Shown here piece after piece: positions 50,348-50,358 of a DNA stretch of 50,358 bases. The position numbers were made by a program, and so were the translations under genes. This DNA comes from Candidatus Uhrbacteria bacterium (lineage in GTDB: Bacteria; Patescibacteriota; Patescibacteriia; 2-12-FULL-60-25). The stretch lies in the NCBI GenBank assembly GCA_903829075.1, contig CAIKOH010000018.1, positions 1 through 50,358 of the forward strand, read 5' to 3'. The notes below the pieces were generated by a model. The model made no database searches. It was not told where the DNA came from and worked only from the letters and a program-made list of their open reading frames with translations. Numbering within the stretch: the first letter of the stretch is position 1; every line of letters begins with the position of its first letter.

Positions 50348-50358
50348 GTAACGAAAAC

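Overview
The window reads as a chromosomal piece of a Candidate Phyla Radiation (Patescibacteria) genome of roughly 50% GC. The case rests on gene content. There is a VirB4/PrgI/VirB6-type secretion operon with the TraC-like N-terminal domain as a separate gene, small DUF5667, DUF5671 and DUF3467 proteins, a very short HrcA, a DciA-like DUF721 protein, and many host genes with no Shine-Dalgarno sequence. The class is uncertain (ABY1/Paceibacteria-like is a guess) and there is no 16S gene here to settle it.

Layout. Minus strand 1-4331 is the cell-shape operon mreB-mreC-mreD-mrdA, probably running on into rodA past the edge. Minus strand 4457-8517 holds a membrane protein, DUF721/DciA, a large UvrD-type helicase with a C-terminal Fe-S RecB-like nuclease, and a SemiSWEET transporter. 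A GC-rich single-gene cassette (AgmX/PglI-like, 8563-9355) follows, then a DUF218 gene. Minus strand 10129-21067 carries the secretion operon (VirB6-like, repeat protein, PrgI, TraC-N, VirB4), continuing into comF and a DUF3298 lipoprotein, with a Cys-rich membrane protein after it. Plus strand 21201-28638 holds LCP, der, pth, dprA and topA. Next come a hypothetical gene, rel, and parA-parB. Minus strand 33171-39968 has a DUF5667/ECF sigma pair and the heat-shock operon hrcA-grpE-hsp20-dnaK-DUF3467-ybaK-dnaJ under a CIRCE operator. ftsE-ftsX and queA follow. A second GC-rich cassette (42856-45432) encodes an 815-residue Asp-rich lipoprotein. The right end has a run of small membrane or secreted proteins, a GT-B-like protein, and two tRNA-Val genes.

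Functional themes are envelope growth and division (mre, mrdA, ftsEX, LCP), chromosome maintenance (parAB, topA, DciA, helicase-nuclease), DNA import or export (VirB4 system, comF, dprA), translation (der, pth, queA, tRNAs, YbaK) and stress control (HrcA/CIRCE, Rel, ECF sigma).

Two observations stand out. First, the two GC-rich cassettes look alike: each has its own TTGAC-type -35 box, a strong Shine-Dalgarno sequence and a long-stem terminator, and each encodes an exported, almost lysine-free protein of Myxococcota style inside a host that mostly lacks Shine-Dalgarno sequences. Second, several host genes have a -10 box only 6-12 bases before the start codon, implying leaderless or near-leaderless mRNAs. 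No gap between genes exceeds about 165 bases. No CRISPR array, insertion sequence, rRNA or replication origin was seen.
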